The notes below the pieces were generated by a model that did not search any database, was not told where the DNA came from, and was given only the letters and a program-made list of their open reading frames with translations. 64,000 nt of DNA from positions 9,976,291 to 10,040,290 of the forward strand of contig OZ038323.1 in assembly GCA_964035795.1 (NCBI GenBank), in the 5' to 3' direction. A program made the position numbers and the translations under genes. Shown in pieces: positions 1-11,323 of the stretch. Position 1 is the stretch's first letter; each line of letters starts with the position of its first letter. The stretch comes from Pterobdella sp. o SKG-2022 (Eukaryota; Annelida; Clitellata; Hirudinida; Piscicolidae).

Positions 1-95
1 CTATGTGGGTGGCTGATTGATATATACTAATTCAATATTCTTATCTTATAAATAACCATGCATGTATTTTCGTTACTATAATTATCTGAAATAAT

Positions 96-250
96 CACAC
101 AAACACACACATACTTTGACACAAATACCCTCACATATTTTCACACAAACACACATACTTTGACACAAATACCCTCACATATTTTCACACAAACACACAC
201 ATACTTTGACACAAATACCCTCACATATTTTCACACAAACACACACAGAT
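96..250. repeat. Short minisatellite, period about 44-46 bp, three copies
   Basis: The block containing ATACTTTGAC followed by ACAAATACCCTCACATATTTTC recurs at 111, 155 and 201, with CA-rich linkers. It lies in the intron just upstream of the first visible ALDH1L exon. It has no coding potential. Confidence 0.85.
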
Positions 251-264
251 ACAGAAAACAGTAG

Positions 265-3200
265 GCAAACGCGTGATAAAGTTTCCTCATGAGCTTTTCA
301 TTAACAATCAATTCATTTCTTCGTCTGATAACTCTACCTTCGATTCCATCGAACCATCCACTGAAGAAGTACGTTTGTGTGTGCGACTCAAAGTATCGCT
401 AAGCCACTTTAAGTGGGGTTACATGTTCATATCATATGTTTTTTTGTAGTTGATGGAGGCATGTATCTATTCTTTTGTGTTTTTGTATGGGTGTTTATTT
501 GTCTCTGTTCATATTCGTATGTTTATGCATGTGTCTACATATGTGCATTCATGGACATTGATGGGCAGGTGATATGCAAGGTGGCAAAGGGAACGAAGGA
601 AGATGTGGATTACGCTGTCGAATGTGCCAATGTAATAAACCATAATAATAATGCTAATAATATGTTGAAAATACAAATATATTACTAATTGATAAAATGC
701 TTGTTGAGAAATGCTTTTTTGTATAATATATTGATGTTAGGAAGCGTTCGAAGGGGAATGGAGCAATATGAATGCCAGGGATAGAGGGAGTCTGTTGCAC
801 AAGTGGGTGTTCAGAGTGGGTGTTGGTGGAGGTTGGGGTAGGTATAGGTGGTGGCTTATTGCAAAAATCTCAACTCATCAAAACCAGATCTACCAGCCTA
901 CCAAACACCCACAACCTTCTTACACACAGACTAGCAGACCTGATGGAAGCACACAAAGAAGAGCTGGCAGCCCTGGAGAGCATAGACTCTGGAGCGGTGT
1001 ACACACTGGCATTGAAGACACACGTCGGCATGAGTATCGATTCGTTTAGGTACTTTGCCGGGTGGTGCGATAAGATCCAGGTGTGTGTGTGGGTGTCAAA
1101 GCTTTGAGGATGTTTAGTGTTTGTGGGTTTAAATCGTTCTGTTATATTTTATTATGGAAAGAAAAATGTGGGTTTTTGTATGTATTCTTTTGTTTATTTA
1201 ACATATTGGAGAGTTGATTTTTTGAATATTTAATGGAAGCATTATGATGTTAATGGTAGCTGGCTTGCAAGCATCAAACATTTAACGACACTTACACCAG
1301 GGCAAGACCATCCCCATCAACAACGCCAGACCTAACAAAAATCTCGCATTCACCAAACGAATCCCCATCGGGTGGTTCATCTGTTCATATACAAGTTATA
1401 TACACCTTTTCATCGTAATTACATTATTGATCATTACTACTAGTATTTTTTAATAGATATTTGTCACACTTGACAGAGTGGTGGCCATAATAACACCGTG
1501 GAACTACCCACTTATGATGCTCGCCTGGAAGATGGCTGCATGCCTGGCTGCTGGAAATACTGTGATCCTCAAACCTGCCCAGGTGGGTAGTGGGGTGGTG
1601 TGGTAGGTGGTGCGATGTAGAAGTTGGTAAGGGTGTTGAGTTGTAAGAAATGCAGACAAATTGCATTAATATTTATAAGGTACATTATAAATATATAGCA
1701 ATTCAAATAAAATAGCACAACTCGAATGGTGCCAGGTGACACCTCTGACATCACTGAAATTCTGCGAGTTGGTGGTGAAGGCAGGTTTCCCTGAAGGAGT
1801 CGTCAATGTGGTTCCTGGCTCAGGTCTGTTTGGGTGTTATAGAGTGGGGAGGTTTGGGTGGTTTATGGGGGAAAATGAAGGTTTTGATGATAGTATAAAG
1901 CTATTGAAGAGCTGTTTCAGTCTGAAACAAAAATGAAATTTTTGGCAGAGTACTACAAAGCATAAATGATTGATGAGATACAAATAAAACTTTCATCACT
2001 AATAAGCTCTCCATTAACACTCCTTTCAACAATCACAACCACTATCCAGGAAGAGTGGTGGGGACAGCCCTAACGAACCATCCTAAAGTGAGGAAAGTTG
2101 GTTTCACAGGGTCCACTGAAGTTGGAAAGACCATCATGCAAGAGTATGTGTGTATGTGTTGGTGCTTGTGTGTTAACAATATGCAGCTTTTGCCTTTGTT
2201 GATGTTTCGGTAATTTTTTCAATTTTTCTTATTTTGCTTATAATTAAAAAACTTATAAACACGCACAAACACAGATGCGCCAAGAGCAATTTGAAGAAGG
2301 TATCATTGGAGCTGGGAGGCAAGTCTCCACTCATCATCTGTAACGATGCCGACATCGACGACGCTGTTCTCTTCGTTAGTGGCGCTTTGTTTCTGCTGTT
2401 ATATTTACATTATTTGTTGTTATTGTGGGTTTTTTCTAATATTATTATCATTACTTTTATAACAAACCGAAGGGATGCAGTGCAGTGTTCTTCAACAAGG
2501 GTGAGAACTGCATAGCTGCAGGAAGGCTGTTTGTCGAGGCATCCATACATGACCTGTTTGTCAGCAGGGTGGTAAGTGGTGGAATGATGAGGTGGGATGG
2601 AAGGTGAATGGTATGTTGGAGCAGAGTAGTGAATCTTATGTTGGGATTGAGTGAGATGAGGTGTTGAGGTATAGCGGGCTGGTGTGGGGTGTGGTGGTCG
2701 TTTTAAGAGGTTTGAAGTGAGGTAATTTATTGATATTTTATTGATATGTCAACAAATTTACGGAAAGGTGGAAGCGGTGAAAAAGATGAAGATCGGCGAC
2801 CCTCTGGACACAAGTACTGACCATGGACCTCAGAACCACAAGTTATTATGTTTGAGTGTTGTAGGGTATACCAGTTGAGTATATCAAGAATTAGATGGTG
2901 GGAAGTTCATTTTTGAATTTTTGATTCAAATGTACCTCCACTATCCCACACAACACCAACACTACTTCACACCACAGAGCTCATCTGGACAGCCTGCTAT
3001 CATACGTACAGAGGGGAGTTTCGGAGGGAGCAACACTGGTTTATGGAGGTCAAAAGGTCAAAGGCAAAGGTAGGCTATTCATGTGGTATTCAAACGCTAA
3101 TTCAAGAATGATAATATATCAATAAAAAAAATTAGAAAAGCTTAATAATAAGCTACTAATTTTTCCATAATAACAATGAAAGACGAATAATATTAAGTAA

Positions 3201-4056
3201 ATAATTACCATGGACAGGCCTCTTCTTCACTCCAGCCATCTTGACCGACGTGAGGGACGACATGTTCATTGCCAAAGAGGAGTCTTTCGGTCCCATCATG
3301 GTCATCTCCAAGTTCGATGATGGGTCTGTCGACTGCTTCTATTTGTACTATTGTATGACTCTTCAAACATCGTTGTATAAATTTTTATGTCATTTATAAT
3401 CAATCATCTTCAGCGTCATTATGTTTTCTTTTATAGTCACAGTCCAACGATGTTATTGTTGATATCGTGTTTGTAAAAATGGTCTTACCCGTCAGGATCA
3501 TCACCAACCATCATTGTTATCCTCAGCATCAACCATCCTCGTTATCTTAACAGTCATCACATCAATCCACATCAGAGACTACAAGGAAGTAGTACAGAGG
3601 GCAAACAACACTGAGTACGCCCTAGCATCAGGCGTCTTCAGCACCAACCTCAGCAAGGCCATGCAGATATGTGAGGGCTTGCATGCTGGTAATGTCTTCA
3701 TCAACACATACAACAAGACCGACGTTGCTGCGCCTTTTGGTGGTTTCAAACAGTCGGGATTCGGCAAAGATTTGGGTGGGTTTGTTGTTTTGTGCTTAAT
3801 TATGATTTTTCTATTAGGATTGGCGAAAAAGGTTTTTTGGTTTTATTTGGCAGAAGTTATAAAACTATAACATTGTGACGAACATATTTAATACAAACTT
3901 TCTCCAAGTTTGCAAGAAGTTTTTCAGAGGTTTTTTTATGTATTTTTATATCAAAAATATTTCTTATAACATCAATTTAATATTTATCATCATTCGCCAG
4001 GTGAAGATGCTTTAAACGAATACCTGCAAACTAAAACAGTCATAATGCAGTACTGA
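265..4056 (+). CDS. ALDH1L: 10-formyltetrahydrofolate dehydrogenase (ALDH1L), C-terminal aldehyde dehydrogenase part; 5' end outside window
   Basis: The full enzyme oxidises 10-formyl-THF to THF and CO2 with NADP+. Only the C-terminal aldehyde dehydrogenase domain is seen; the hydrolase and carrier domains must lie to the left. Exons: 265-368, 569-631, 741-802, 930-1080, 1301-1371, 1477-1582, 1736-1823, 2050-2143, 2275-2374, 2473-2571, 2768-2841, 2978-3069, 3218-3323, 3576-3775, 4001-4056. After two lead bases they give 487 codons plus TGA, with no internal stop. Signatures in order are [32 protein letters not shown] (cofactor loop), SLELGGKSP (general-base Glu), [12 protein letters not shown] (catalytic Cys), [28 protein letters not shown] and the end [12 protein letters not shown]. 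These read as ALDH1L rather than other ALDH families. Cytosolic ALDH1L1 and mitochondrial ALDH1L2 cannot be separated without the N-terminus. Confidence 0.95.
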
Positions 4057-4200
4057 ATGCCATAGTTGTTTCTAGATGTTTTTTATCATTTTTAAGTTTA
4101 GCTTATTAAATTTTTGATTGGGGAGATTTCTGTGCTTAAAAATCTTAGTTGATTATTGGGATTTCTATGTTAATTTCTAATGTTTCTTCTTGATTTTTCT

Positions 4201-4240
4201 AATAAATTTAATTGTTTCTAAGACATTTAAAAGATTTATT
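4201..4240. terminator. Poly(A) signals of the two tail-to-tail genes ALDH1L and SIL1
   Basis: AATAAA at 4201-4206 (+) lies about 145 bases after the ALDH1L stop. On the - strand AATAAA reads from 4240 to 4235, about 75 bases after the SIL1 stop. The stops are only about 260 bp apart, so the two 3' UTRs probably touch or overlap. Confidence 0.55.
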
Positions 4241-4314
4241 ATACAAAATTTCTAAAAACTGAAAAATACATTTTTGTTTGATTTTGATTCCAACTACGAA
4301 AGTTTTAAAAGTTC

Positions 4315-7300
4315 TCAAGTCCGCATTAGAGACTCTATGATAGCATAAAGTTCTTTGAAGTACGTATCCCCGTCCTCCATTAAGTCTAACAGCTTTAGAC
4401 TAAACAGCTCTAATTGTTGCTTAACTTCCGCTGGATAGCTGGGACACTGTTGTTGGAAAGACTTCATTGCTTGTAACACTGCTTGTCTTACGTCAAAATT
4501 GTCGACGTGAGTAAAGATTGCACCAATCAAATCACACCATCCAGATGCTTTCAGCTGCTCCAACAGTTTTACTCTGCGTTGAAGTGATGATGAAAGTTTG
4601 AAATTGAATCGATCAGAAAAAAAGATGATAAAATGATTTTTATGAAAATTTATTAAAAATATAAGAATAGATTATAGTGAAAGAAGATATGTAAGAAAGT
4701 ATTCAATTAGGCATGCTGATAAAAAGCTGTTAACACTCATAACTTATACCTCACTTCCATATTCAGTAGACTATCAACTCAATCAACCAAATCCTTTACA
4801 TTCGTTCTCTTTTAGCAAAGATGAAACAATTAATCTTTTTATATCACGTTCTCCTTCAACAAGGGTACCAAAAATTTGAAAAGAACTGACCAGATATTAG
4901 ACACAAACCTGTCATATTGTTGAGTCTTCATCTCCTTGAGCTTGTCACTAATCTGGTCATCCAGCTCATTTTGAACCTGGGTGACATCAATGTAATGGGT
5001 GTAGGTGTAATGTGGATGTTGTCTTATGAGTAGCGTTGATTTTATTTATTAGACTGCGCTATTATACCAGGAAGGTTTAATAAAGTTGTTAGCGCTTGAA
5101 GGCTGAATTAAACTAATAACATTTCATGATTAAAATTTTAAAAATACAAAACTTTAAATACAAACCTTTTCTTCCCATATATCAGTAACAAGATTGACGA
5201 AATGCCTGGAAAATTTAATGAAACTCTTCACCGCATTATTACCAGCATCTTTATTCAACTGATCAAGCTTCTTAGTGAACAAGTGTATAATCTTATGGAA
5301 TCCATACTTTTCTACCACTTTCTGTTGCGCCAATGGGAAACCTCGTATGGACGCAGATAACGCCGATAATGACGCTATTTGGAGGAGAGAGAATGAAGTT
5401 GAGGATGTGTTGCTGATAATGCAATTGAGAATGGCTTCTGGGAATGAAGTCTTAACCAATGCTACTTGCGTGTGAGGGTTGCTGTCGGTGTTGGGTGATT
5501 ATTGTATTATTACGACGAAAAAATTTTAAGTTTGTTCTTATGACTTATTGTGGTAAATAGAGGAATTGTGAGTTTTGTAAATTAAGTAAATAGAAAAATT
5601 ATCAACAACTTAGCTTCATAGAAGCATTACAATCAATATCAGCTGGATTAGTTAATAACCAATCAAACACAACAACAACAAACAATACTTTTGAGTCAAT
5701 GCAGCGATGTTGACCATCACAGCTGTTTTGACCGCTTCATTAGCTTCCCCCATCTCCAACCACATCATGTCTAAGCCACCTTCATCAACAAATGTGTTGG
5801 CGTTGTCAATCTGGTGTTTAAGTAGTGGTATGAGGAAGCTGTAGATTGCTTTTAAAATATAATTAGATAAATGAATGAATAAATAGATGAATGTAGAGAT
5901 AGGTAGATAGAAAGATAGATAGATATATAGATAGATTACTTAACTTACTAAAGCTGCATTCATCCACCTTCAGGCAGGTGCAGAAAGGGATTGAGTTTTT
6001 TGGCATTTTTTTACATGATTTGGCATTCCTTGCTTCTTGAAATATTTTCCACAGAATTGACATTTGGATGTTTTTTGAAAGTTAGTGGTATGCGATAGTC
6101 TGATGTGGTTCGCTAATCCGGTTTTTTGAGGCATATTTTGTTGCAAGTAGGACATTTTAAATCTGTTTCAGATTTTTCATTTTCTTTTTTGCGGTCCTTC
6201 TTGTCCTTCTCTGTTGTTTCCTTGAAATGGTTTAAATCATGGAGTTTAGAAATAATCTCTCTTCGCCAGAGGTTCCTGTTTAAGGCTTTTGTTCTCCATG
6301 TTGAAACCATATTTAAACTTTTAAGATCCGCATTTACCACATCATGCCACCGTTGTTTCTGTTTTCCGTGTAGCCTTTTACCTTCTTTGATTTTGCTCAC
6401 TACTAGTTGTTTTGGTAGACATGAATTTTCCATTCTCTGTACGTGGCCAAGCCATCTGAGCCGTCTACGCCGTAGTAAGGTTTCTATGCGTTCAATGTTT
6501 GCACGGTTTCTTATTTCGGTCTTTCTTATTTTATCAAAAAGAGACATACCTAAAATAGTTCGCAAGCATTGATTGAGAAAGGTATTTAGACGTTGAAGAT
6601 GGTGGTTGAGTGGCGCCCATGATTCACTTCCGTACAGTAAGACTGGTAGTATCACCGTCTTGAACAGTCTACATTTAGTACTGCATTTTATTGCTGGTTG
6701 ATACCATACCAGTTTATTCAAGCATCCAAATGCCATTGACGCTTTTTTAACCCGGGCATCCACTTCTGTGTCTAACGATACCTCGTTGGTGAGAAAGACT
6801 CCCAAATATTTAAAGTGTTTCATTTCAATTTTTTCTAGTAAATTGTTGTTGGGAGTGATTTTTGGGAGTATCTTTTGTTTTGGAAGTATCATCATTTTTT
6901 TTTTTCGATATTTATTTTTAAACCAAACATCTGATGTTTATTGTTTCCATTAAGCAGTTTAGGTCATCATAGTTAGTACTGATTACGACCATATCGTCAG
7001 CATACAAGAGATTTTGAACTATTGTGCATCTATCCATATTATCTTTGCTATTCATCAAAGGAGCATTGAGGTTGTACATAAGTTGTGCTCCAATATGTTT
7101 GTGTGTTTCTGAAACGCTATTTGTAATAGCGTTCAGATATAGGTTGAACAGCAGAGGAGATAGTATATCACCTTGTTTTACTCCTATTCTAATCGAAAAA
7201 TCGTTAGATATATGACCTTCAAATCTAACTACTCCTTGGGTGCCATCATGAAAAGCTTTTAATATATTTATGATCTTGACTGGCAAGTTGTATGAGCGGC

Positions 7301-10222
7301 GTAGCACTTTCCATAGGGCATTGCGATTGACTGAGTCATATTCTTTGGATATATCAACAAAACATAATTAGAGGGCTGTGTTGTATTCTTTGGCTCGTTG
7401 CATAAGAATGCGGAGATTAAATAATTGGTCATTGCAGCCTCGATTTGAGCGAAAGCCACATTGACTTTCGTTTATTTGGTGGTCCATTATTGGGTTGAGC
7501 CGATTTAGAATAGCTCTATTTACTATTTTGCTTGCTGTGCATAGTAGTGCAATTCTCCTATAGTTTTTACAGTCTGATCTTTGTCCCTTTTTGAAAACTA
7601 GAATAGTTATTTGGTTTTCCAGTCTTGAGGGATGCGCTTTTCCAACCATATTTGATCTGCCAGTATTTTAATTCAGTTCACAGTCGCTTCAGAGACCAGA
7701 ATAAGGATGTCAGTGCTTATATCTTCTATTTCTGGAGCACTGTTTTTTCAACCGATTTAGGGCTGTTTCTATTCCTTGTTCTGATAGAGGAGCTGTCAAT
7801 TGGTTAAGATCATACTGAATATTACATTTTGGTAGAACTTCGTATGTAGCATCGTTAATTTTTGTATCCACGTTTATTAATTTTGTGAAGTATTGGTGCC
7901 ATCTTTGCAATTTTTGTTTTGGTGTTGAAATTTTTGTTGCACATCCTGAGTCTAATAAACTTTGATATTGAATATTACGTGATCTGCCTATCGATTTTAG
8001 TGATTTTATAGATAAATAGATAGATAGATAGATTGATAAAATGTAAAATTAATTTGGGATAAGTCACCTGATGAAGATAATCTTCTAAAGCTCCCAGTAT
8101 GTTGACTTTTTCTTCATTGATTTGGTCCAATTCACTCATACTGGCCATTTCCTGCTTCAACAAATCACTGTTGTAGGATAAATAAATAGATAGACAAAAA
8201 TATTAAGATGAATATAAAAATAAATAGATTGATAGATAGCTCAATAGATAGATAGAAAATTCTACAAACCTTTTTTGCTGCACAAGAGACATTTTCTTAG
8301 CAAGCTGTTTGACAATCTCAGAATCGGTTTTGATGGTGATGTTCATGTTTTGAAAATCTTCATTAATTTCCTCAATACTCCTGAACTTCAAATTTGAGTC
8401 TTCCTCAAGATTACTGATATTCTTTTCTCTATTTAACTCCTTTTCTGTCTGTATTAAGTGTTGTATCAAGAGATGGTGTTAGATTCATGGTTATCAAGCT
8501 GAACTCATTAAAAATTCTTTTCTAGTCTTTTTCTCTATATTAAATATTATAAGCTAAGGCCTTGTAAGAAATAACTTATATTAAAAATAACAAAAAACAT
8601 GCTTTAATATACTATTGTATAACTTTGGAGAATAAATAGACAGATGATAGATAAATGAATAAGACATGTGATGAAAACAAACTTCAGTGAACTTTTTCAG
8701 AGCTTTTTTGAGCTCATCGATAGTGAAGTTGGTATCCTTATTTTTCATAATGCCTGGAACAAAACATCATTCATTAGTTTAATGAGCATTATATTAAATA
8801 AATTTAAATAATATTTATTTCAAAAGCTCTTAATAATAATAATTATTATTATTATTATATTTATAATAATTATTATTATCAATATAAATCAAATCCTTTA
8901 TTCAAGTAACATTCCCTCGCCAAAAGTAGAGCATTATTTAGATTGATATACATTGAAATTGAATGTTATCCACATATATGGAAGACTTTTGAGGGTTTCA
9001 AATATAAATATTATTTAATACTCATCACCATCATTGTTTATCACCTTTATAGCCTATCTTTATGTGTAAAAATATTATTACACATTTAATAATGAAAAAA
9101 TAGGCTTTCTACAGACCTTTCTGTCCATTGAAATTCCAATATTTGAAGTCATCTTCATCTTTCTTAGCTTCAACCTGGAAATAGTTTTATGATGAACAAA
9201 TATACAAGCAATGATGTACATGAATTTATGGAAACACATCTATCTATATAAAAAAGAAACAAACAAAAAATACATTCACTTTTAGTTCCTTCATAGCATC
9301 TTCAATGGCTGTTTTCATGACATCTTCTAAACTTCCTTTATAATGATAATTATTCTTTTTAATGATGATGCTAGTAACAAAAGGTTTTTTTCTATTTCAG
9401 GTTAAATATTTCAAAATTGATTTGTTTTTACTATTTATCAGTGAAATTTTTTTCTTATTTTTACAATATACATCAAACACAAAAACAAGATCATTATTAT
9501 AACCACCAGCTGAACTGTTTCCTCCATCCATCAACTTTGCCTCTTTCTTGCCTGTCTGCATGTTCATCCTTATATGTAAGCCAGGTGGTATCATTTGGTC
9601 ATCTAAATAATAATAATAATAATAAATAATTATTAACTAGCCGTATTATTTTTATGTATTTTATCAAAGACTCAGTTTATTAATCTGTTTCCATGCTAGG
9701 CCAATTAAAAAATAACCAGTATACTATATTGAGTAGTTTTGGGATATTTCATCATTAGTTCTCACAAAAAAAAATTTTTGTGATGTAAATACTCTTATAT
9801 TTTTACAAAGATTTCAAAAATGGTTTAGTTGCAATTAATCAACTTTTTATATGATTACATCACAATTAAATAATATACGCAAACAAAGGAATTTATACTA
9901 GATATAAATTAGATTTATCATCAAATTGAAAAAACAGAAACCTTGGATTTCCTGCCATTCTTCTGTCGCTATGAAGGTTCTCCTTCCTTTGCTGAAATCT
10001 TCTTCAACGTTCACTGTCACATCGACTTTTTCATCTATAATTTTTTAGTTTTAGAATTAATTTATGTAATAATAATATTTTTAATTTTATATTTATTTAT
10101 AACAAAAAAATTTTATTTCATTAACCATCGTCAGTTTCAGCAATAGATAACTCATTTCCTTTGTTTGCGTGTGAAACGCTGATGAAAAAACTTAAAAATA
10201 TGAACGTGAAAGTTTTCTTCAT
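4315..10222 (-). CDS. SIL1: SIL1, nucleotide exchange factor for the ER chaperone BiP
   Basis: SIL1 releases ADP from the ER Hsp70 BiP. Exons on the - strand: 10222-10126, 10034-9942, 9602-9472, about 9325-9280, 9174-9117, 8753-8683, 8448-8270, 8167-8068, 5810-5689, 5481-5166, 4976-4909, 4573-4315; roughly 510 residues against 461 in human. The start MKKTFTFIFLSFFISVSHA is a signal peptide. Next come the SIL1 marker ATEEWQEIQ and PPGLHIRMNMQTGKKEAKL, a charged helical region, then armadillo-like repeats (DNANTFVDEGGL, NNPHTQVALVK, GFPLAQQKVVEKYG) and the C-terminal KASGWCDLIG...YFKELYAIIESL. It ends SLMRT, without a KDEL-type retention signal. The splice boundary of the small exon 4 could not be settled. 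The intron 8067-5811 carries a retrotransposon. Confidence 0.92.
5866..5938. repeat. GATA/TCTA microsatellite at the 3' end of the retrotransposon
   Basis: Imperfect TAGA/GATA units lie just beyond the last element ORF (stop at 5970 on the - strand). They could be the element's simple-repeat tail or pre-existing microsatellite. Confidence 0.7.
5940..7990 (-). mobile_element. Degenerate, 5'-truncated non-LTR (LINE-type) retrotransposon in a SIL1 intron
   Basis: Broken reading frames on the - strand cover 7910-7710, 7649-7368, 7307-6918, 6895-6113 and 6155-5970. In order they show an RT fingers region (KGQRSDCKNYRRIALLC, ESQCGFRSNRGCNDQ), the palm with GVKQGDILSPLLFNLYLN and catalytic LLYADDMVV, then the thumb and downstream region (FKYLGVFL, LLYGSESWAPL, RRLRWLGHVQRM). 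The end carries two Cys-Cys-His zinc-finger-like motifs (CPTCNKICL, CQFCGKYFK). No endonuclease domain is present and the frame shifts at least four times, so it is inactive. The 3' UTR is very short and runs into TCTA repeats, a habit known from RTE-like elements; I did not assign a clade. Its edges are estimates. Confidence 0.88.
8009..8040. repeat. GATA/TCTA microsatellite at the 5' edge of the retrotransposon
   Basis: About six TAGA units lie between the SIL1 donor (8067) and the first recognisable element sequence. A similar tract lies in the next SIL1 intron at about 8222-8254. Confidence 0.75.
8822..8880. repeat. AT-rich ATT/AAT triplet tract in a SIL1 intron
   Basis: A run of TAATAATAATTATTATTATTATTA with inverted symmetry lies between the SIL1 exons at 8753 and 9117. 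It is simple sequence, with no other function visible. Confidence 0.6.
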
Positions 10223-10642
10223 TTAAAAATAAATATATAATTGAGACTTTGTAAGGAAGATAAGTGTCGTAATACGGTTCTTAAAAGTGAATTGCTTTTA
10301 TATAAAAAAAAGATTACGTGTGATTACAGCGCTAAGTTAATTTAAATTTTTATGAAACAATACTAATTTGAACCAAAATATTTATAATGTAATATTAATT
10401 TTTTTAAAACGTGTATTTTTATTATTTTAAATATTTTTAGTTTTTGTTCAGTTTTAATAAAAATTAAAATTTGTTTATTTTTCGTAGGACGAAAAAAATT
10501 ATTTGATGAACTTTGAATATAAGCCAACGTTAAAACTTTTCCAAGGTTTGCAGCCCAGTTTGCTACGATTATATACAAAAGTTCTTTACAGATTCCTATA
10601 CAATTATTCATCGTTTGCTTAAAATAGTTGATCCAATGTAAC
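10223..10642. promoter_or_regulatory. Divergent intergenic region between SIL1 and the SUEL lectin
   Basis: The start codons of SIL1 (-) and the lectin (+) are about 420 bp apart, so both promoters must lie here. The sequence is very AT-rich. A TATATAAAAAAA-like stretch near 10298 is a possible TATA element for either direction. I see no other motif I can defend. Confidence 0.45.
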
Positions 10643-11323
10643 ATGATTTTCAAACTATTTCTTTTTTTGTGTCTCATTGCTGGCGCTATTTATTGCATAA
10701 CCGAATGTAAGTATTCAATTTTAAATATTGTCCACAAATATCAATATATTTCTCAAAACTTGAACTCAAAACATTAAACCGTTGATTAAGATATTTATTG
10801 TTATATTGCATTTGAAAAACAAAAAATGAAGACAACCTGAATTTTAACCTATCAGCCCTTGTTTGCCATGGAGATGTATTTGAGCAAATTTGTGCCAATG
10901 GGACTCTTGAAGTTAGTAACGCAACACTCGGTAGATGGGGCTTCAACAAGTGTAGAAGGACTAATTATGGCTTTCCAGACTGTTCGGTGGATGTGACAGA
11001 CTTTTTGGAAAAGAAGTTATTGTTTTTACTACATCTTTTTTGAAAATTTTCAATATGCACTGGACATATTTATGATGCAAATATTTCCGAAATATAATTA
11101 AAACATTATTGATACGTTTTAAATATAGATATTTCCAAATTTTCAAAATTATAAATATTAATATGAAACAAAATTTAAAAATGAATCACAAACATTCCAA
11201 AGATGCAACAAAACTGCATACTGCAGGGTAGAAGTAAGTGATATTATAGAGGAGTTTGGAAACCCTTGTAACATTGATTTTTCACCTTACCTAGTGGTCA
11301 TGTCTGAATGTAAACTTGATTGA
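10643..11323 (+). CDS. Small secreted SUEL-type (galactose/rhamnose-binding) lectin, single domain
   Basis: SUEL domains bind galactose or rhamnose sugars and act in innate recognition or egg biology in animals. Exons 10643-10706, 10856-11015 and 11203-11323 join to 114 codons plus TGA. Residues 1-18 (MIFKLFLFLCLIAGAIYC) form a signal peptide. The rest is one domain with the usual cysteine order: LVCHGDVFEQICANGTLEV, NKCRRTNYGFPDC, KKCNKTAYCRVEV, EFGNPC and VVMSEC at the end. FGNPC matches the family FGDPC with Asp replaced by Asn, and the usual YGR is LGR, so sugar binding may differ. The exon 2 acceptor at 10855 was chosen for its pyrimidine tract; 10831 is a weaker in-frame alternative. 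It is head-to-head with SIL1. The family call rests on motif order only. Confidence 0.8.

Noticed and set aside
96..250. Possible CRISPR array
   Set aside because: Copies abut with short CA-rich linkers, not unique spacers, and the host is eukaryotic.
6126..6572. 148-residue + strand open frame
   Set aside because: Antisense shadow of the retrotransposon coding region.
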